Origin: Microbacterium sp. APC 3901
GTDB taxonomy: Bacteria; Actinomycetota; Actinomycetes; Actinomycetales; Microbacteriaceae
Assembly: GCF_030407765.1 (NCBI RefSeq)
Contig: NZ_JASDCU010000015.1
Coordinates: 1 to 64,000 of the forward strand
Length of the DNA: 64,000 nucleotides
Direction of reading: 5' to 3'
This document shows, in pieces, positions 61,339 through 64,000 of the stretch. Made by a program: the position numbers and the translations under genes. The stretch's first letter is position 1. The number at the start of each line of letters is the position of its first letter. The notes below the pieces were generated by a model. It ran no database searches, had not been told where the DNA came from, and worked only from the letters and a program-made list of their open reading frames with translations.

Positions 61339-61974
61339 ATGACGGACAAGAACTTCGACGACAATCAGGTTCCTGAGCCCGCCGAAGGTCACAGCGAGGG
61401 GTCGGATGCTCAGGCATCCGGCCCCGCGCCGCACAACCCGGACTCTGACGAGGCCCGGGCTGCGGAAGGCTCTGACGACGCGGACTTCACGATCGACGAC
61501 ATCCTGAACGCCGACCAGACGGCCGAGGCCGCTGCGGGGGATGCAGCGATCGCCGACGCCGAGAACGCGCTGCTGAACGACCTCAAGCGCCTCCAGGCCG
61601 AGTACGCCAACTACCGCCGCCGCACCGAAGAGCAGCGGCAGGTCGAGATCGAGCGCGCGAAGGGCGAGGCCGCCAAGGGCCTCATCCCCGTGCTCGACGA
61701 TCTCGATCGCGCCGCTCAGCACGGTGATCTGGTCGAGGGCACGCCCTTCGCCGTGATCGCCGGCAAGGTGCGCACGGTCGTCGAGCGTCTCGGTGTCGTC
61801 TCGTATGGCGAGAAGGGCGAGGAATTCGACCCCCAGCGCCACGAGGCGATCTTCCAGCAGCCCACCCCGGGCGCCGACAAGACCACGGTGCTCGAGGTCG
61901 TCGAGGTGGGTTACCGCCTCGGTGACGTCGAGCTGCGTCCCGCGAAGGTCGTCGTCGCCGTACCCGCAGAGTAG
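61339..61974 (+). CDS. grpE: nucleotide exchange factor GrpE
   Basis: A 211-residue protein. A long acidic N-terminus (about 1-75) precedes the coiled-coil helix (LLNDLKRLQAEYANYRRRTEEQR, about 75-97) and the C-terminal beta domain with GEEFDPQRHEAIFQQPTPG (about 159-177), the GrpE signature. It releases ADP from DnaK. It begins 2 bp after the dnaK stop, so it is translationally linked. Confidence 0.97.
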   Translation: MTDKNFDDNQVPEPAEGHSEGSDAQASGPAPHNPDSDEARAAEGSDDADFTIDDILNADQTAEAAAGDAAIADAENALLNDLKRLQAEYANYRRRTEEQRQVEIERAKGEAAKGLIPVLDDLDRAAQHGDLVEGTPFAVIAGKVRTVVERLGVVSYGEKGEEFDPQRHEAIFQQPTPGADKTTVLEVVEVGYRLGDVELRPAKVVVAVPAE

Positions 61975-61981
61975 GTGATCG

Positions 61982-62971
61982 ATGGCTAGCCAGGACTGGT
62001 TCGACAAGGACTTCTACAAGATCCTCGGGGTCTCGAAGGACGTCAGCGACGCCGATCTCAAGAAGACGTACCGCAAGCTCGCTCGCAAGTACCACCCCGA
62101 CTCCAATCAGGGAGACGAGAAGGCGGAGGCGAAGTTCAAAGAGGTCAGCGAGGCGTACTCGGTGCTCTCGGATGCCGAACAGCGCAAGGAGTACGACGAG
62201 ATCCGCGCCATGGGCTCGGGCGCACGCTTCACGGCGGGCGGTGCGGGAGCAGGCGGCTTCGAAGACGTCTTCAGCCGGTTCGGGCAGCAGGGGCGCGGGC
62301 AGCAGCAGTCCGCCGACTTCGAGGACATCTTCGCGATGTTCAATCAGGGTCAGGGCGGCACGTTCGGCTCCGGCCGATTCGGGCAGACCTCCGGCGGATA
62401 CCGCGGCTTCGGCGGGCCCCAGAAGGGCGCCGACGTCACGGCGCGCACCACGCTCGACTTCGCCACCGCTGTGCAGGGTGAGACCATCAGCCTGCAGGGG
62501 GACGACGGCAAGCCGTTCAAGGTGAAGATCCCCGCCGGTGTGGCCGACGGGCAGAAGATCAGGCTTCGCGGACGCGGCCGCCCCTCGCCGGACGGCGGGG
62601 AGAACGGCGACGTCGTGGTGCAGATCGCGGTGCGACCGCATCCGGTGTTCACCCGTGAGGGGCTGAACCTGCGCGTGGTCGTTCCGGTGACCTTCACCGA
62701 GGCCGCACTCGGCGCGACGATCGAGGTTCCCACGCTCAGTGGCGACACGGTCAAGCTCCGGGTCGCACCCGGCACCCCCTCAGGGCGTGTCCTGCGGGTC
62801 AAGGGTCGCGGCGTCACCACCTCGAAGGGCACGGGCGACCTGCTCGCCGAGCTGCAGATCGCGGTGCCGTCGCACCTCGACGAGGCTGCTCGGGAGGCGC
62901 TGGAGAAGTTCCAGTCGCTCGAGCCGGCGGAGAACCCGCGTGCCGACCTCATGGCGAAGGCTCGGCGCTAG
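61982..62971 (+). CDS. dnaJ: DnaJ-type co-chaperone without zinc finger (class B)
   Basis: A 329-residue J-domain protein: J domain about 7-76 with the HPD motif (KYHPDSNQG), a Gly/Phe-rich and Gln-rich linker (about 80-140), then the C-terminal peptide-binding domains. The CxxCxGxG zinc-finger repeats of class A DnaJ are absent and the protein has no cysteines there, so it is class B (CbpA-like). It stimulates DnaK ATPase and delivers substrates. It begins 7 bp after grpE. Confidence 0.95.
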   Translation: MASQDWFDKDFYKILGVSKDVSDADLKKTYRKLARKYHPDSNQGDEKAEAKFKEVSEAYSVLSDAEQRKEYDEIRAMGSGARFTAGGAGAGGFEDVFSRFGQQGRGQQQSADFEDIFAMFNQGQGGTFGSGRFGQTSGGYRGFGGPQKGADVTARTTLDFATAVQGETISLQGDDGKPFKVKIPAGVADGQKIRLRGRGRPSPDGGENGDVVVQIAVRPHPVFTREGLNLRVVVPVTFTEAALGATIEVPTLSGDTVKLRVAPGTPSGRVLRVKGRGVTTSKGTGDLLAELQIAVPSHLDEAAREALEKFQSLEPAENPRADLMAKARR

Positions 62972-63014
62972 AAGATTATGACGAACGCGAACACCGAGGA
63001 GGAGGTGATCCACT

Positions 63015-63446
63015 GTGGCTGACCAGCGGATGGATGCCGACACCCCGGTGTTCGCGATCGCCGTCGCCGCCCAGCTCTCCGGGCTCCACCCGCAGACCCT
63101 GCGGCAGTACGACCGCATCGGGCTCGTGGTTCCGGGACGCACCTCGGGCGGCTCTCGTCGCTACTCGAGCCGCAACATCGAACAACTTCGCGAGGTCGCT
63201 CAGCTGTCATCCGAAGGCGTCAGCCTTCCGGCGATCGCGCGGCTGCTCGACCTCGAAGACGAGAACCGGATGCTGCACCTCCGCGTCGCCGAGCTCGACG
63301 CCGCTCTGCGCGCCGAGCGCGACAACCGTCCGGGCAGGCGCATCTTCGCCGCGGGATCCGCCGGCGTCATCCCGATGCCCAGCGGCCGCCGCATCCGTCG
63401 ATCGGCCGAAGTCGTGCTGTGGCGCCCGGGTACCGGCCGCAGCTGA
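63015..63446 (+). CDS. hspR: heat shock repressor HspR (MerR family)
   Basis: A 143-residue MerR-type regulator with the helix-turn-helix AVAAQLSGLHPQTLRQYDRIGLVVPGRTSGGSRRYSSRNIEQL (about residues 12-56) and a short coiled coil (RMLHLRVAELDAALRAERD). The tail beyond is longer and basic. It starts at a GTG with AGGAGGTGAT upstream, 43 bp after dnaJ. HspR binds HAIR sites, and one overlaps the operon promoter; in other actinobacteria DnaK acts as its corepressor. Confidence 0.93.
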   Translation: MADQRMDADTPVFAIAVAAQLSGLHPQTLRQYDRIGLVVPGRTSGGSRRYSSRNIEQLREVAQLSSEGVSLPAIARLLDLEDENRMLHLRVAELDAALRAERDNRPGRRIFAAGSAGVIPMPSGRRIRRSAEVVLWRPGTGRS

Positions 63447-63456
63447 GACCCGCCCG

Positions 63457-63483
63457 CCGCGCGCGCCATTCATCCGCGCGCGG
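63457..63483 (+). terminator. terminator of the dnaK operon
   Basis: A perfect 9-bp stem CCGCGCGCG/CGCGCGCGG with a 9-nt loop begins 10 bp after the hspR stop, before the next gene at 63499. Confidence 0.7.
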
Positions 63484-63498
63484 TATCGTTGCGACACG

Positions 63499-64000
63499 AT
63501 GAGGATGACGCGTCGCACACTGCTGATGGGCGCCGGAGCCGGTGTCCTGGGAGTTCTTCTGGCCTCCTGCACACCCGAGCCGGCGCCGTCGCCCACGCCC
63601 GACCGCTCGCCCACTCCGAAGCCGACCGCCGGGGCGATCACGCCCGCCGCGTTCGCCCGCAGCTCATGGACGACCGACCCGTTCGCGCTCGGCGCTGCGA
63701 GCTTCACTCCGGTCGGCACGCAGGCCAGAGCCCGAGAGGCACTGGCCGAGCCGATCGACGGCCGGCTCTTCTTCTCGGGCGAAGCGACCGATGTCGAGGC
63801 GCCGGGAACGACCGCCGCCGCGCTCCGATCCGGAGATCGCGCCGCCGACGAGGTCCTGCGTGCCGCCGACAGCGGTGAGCGCGTGGCGATCGTCGGCGCG
63901 GGTCTCGCCGGTGCCGCCGCCGCCGCCCGACTCGTCGCAGAGGGGCTGCAGGTCACGGTGTTCGAGGCGCGCGACCGCGTCGGCGGACGCGTGCACTCGG
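63499..64000 (+). CDS. Tat-type lipoprotein flavin amine oxidase with permuted motif order, cut by window edge
   Basis: The visible 167 residues begin with a twin-arginine signal (TRRTLLMGAGAG) and a lipobox LASC (Cys24), then a Pro/Ser/Thr linker. Residues about 57-120 read like the C-terminal end of a flavin amine oxidase (WTTDPFALGAASFTPVG, LAEPIDGRLFFSGEAT, then SGDRAADEVL). Only after this does the FAD-binding N-terminal motif of the same family appear (ERVAIVGAGLAGAAAAARL, FEARDRVGGR, about 127-164). So the C-terminal signature stands in front of the N-terminal one. The right edge cuts the rest. Exported by Tat with FAD bound and lipid-anchored, by inference. Confidence 0.85.
   Translation, partial: MRMTRRTLLMGAGAGVLGVLLASCTPEPAPSPTPDRSPTPKPTAGAITPAAFARSSWTTDPFALGAASFTPVGTQARAREALAEPIDGRLFFSGEATDVEAPGTTAAALRSGDRAADEVLRAADSGERVAIVGAGLAGAAAAARLVAEGLQVTVFEARDRVGGRVHS

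Overview
The window is a high-GC bacterial chromosome segment with dense genes, many ATGA/GTGA-type start-stop overlaps and frequent GTG starts. Gene content and order (dnaK-grpE-dnaJ-hspR controlled by a HAIR site, an Asp23/AmaP-like envelope operon with CsbD, GPP34, DUF2277, DUF222-HNH, a class F sortase next to an ECF sigma/anti-sigma pair) point to an actinobacterium, most likely Microbacteriaceae and probably Microbacterium. No rRNA is present, so the genus is an inference. I see no prophage, transposase, conjugation module or CRISPR array. Most of the window looks like ordinary chromosome with accessory catabolic loci.

Layout. 1-2.4 kb: a truncated alpha/beta hydrolase divergent from its TetR regulator, a repeat-rich spacer with a long inverted repeat, and an HU-like protein. 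2.4-15.2 kb: housekeeping and solitary genes: CopD-CtaG copper/oxidase assembly protein, Pif1/RecD-like helicase, heme oxygenase and DUF2470 around a candidate iron box, a serine-hydrolase-fold lipoprotein lacking its SxxK, CorA, a MIP channel, GPP34, a DeoR regulator divergent from a DUF4406 gene, an SDR and an isochorismatase-like hydrolase. 15.4-18.3 kb: seven-gene envelope-stress cluster (Asp23 family, small membrane proteins, CsbD) ending in a strong terminator.

18.4-26 kb: glycan locus: GH35-like enzyme, AraC regulator, DUF5107-TPR protein, cellulase-like protein. 26.2-37.7 kb: a carbohydrate-acid island: DeoR regulator, tetronate-pathway kinase and decarboxylase (otnK, otnC), divergent from a five-gene operon (COG4091-like dehydrogenase with SAF domain, two COG3618-type amidohydrolases/lactonases, two MFS permeases), then eroded gene fragments, then hxlA-hxlB (ribulose monophosphate enzymes) with a divergent HATPase-LuxR regulator. 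A plausible reading is uptake of a sugar or sugar lactone, lactone opening, oxidation, phosphorylation and decarboxylation into central metabolism. The substrate cannot be read from the sequence.

37.8-48.9 kb: DUF2277, a surface DUF4397 protein with class F sortase, ECF sigma factor and anti-sigma factor, two TetR-controlled modules with clear paired operators, FadD-like ligase, tRNA-Gly(CCC), dCTP deaminase and small genes, ending in tandem repeats and hairpins. 48.9-50.5 kb: two divergent winged-helix regulators, both with long histidine-rich tails. 50.7-59.3 kb: DUF222-HNH protein, CDF-type metal transporter, two MFS proteins, AraC regulator, DUF3817, a lipoprotein and a thioredoxin-reductase-like flavoprotein. 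59.3-63.5 kb: DnaK chaperone operon with a near-consensus promoter and HAIR operator. The right edge cuts a Tat-type lipoprotein flavoenzyme whose amine-oxidase C-terminal signature precedes its FAD-binding motif.
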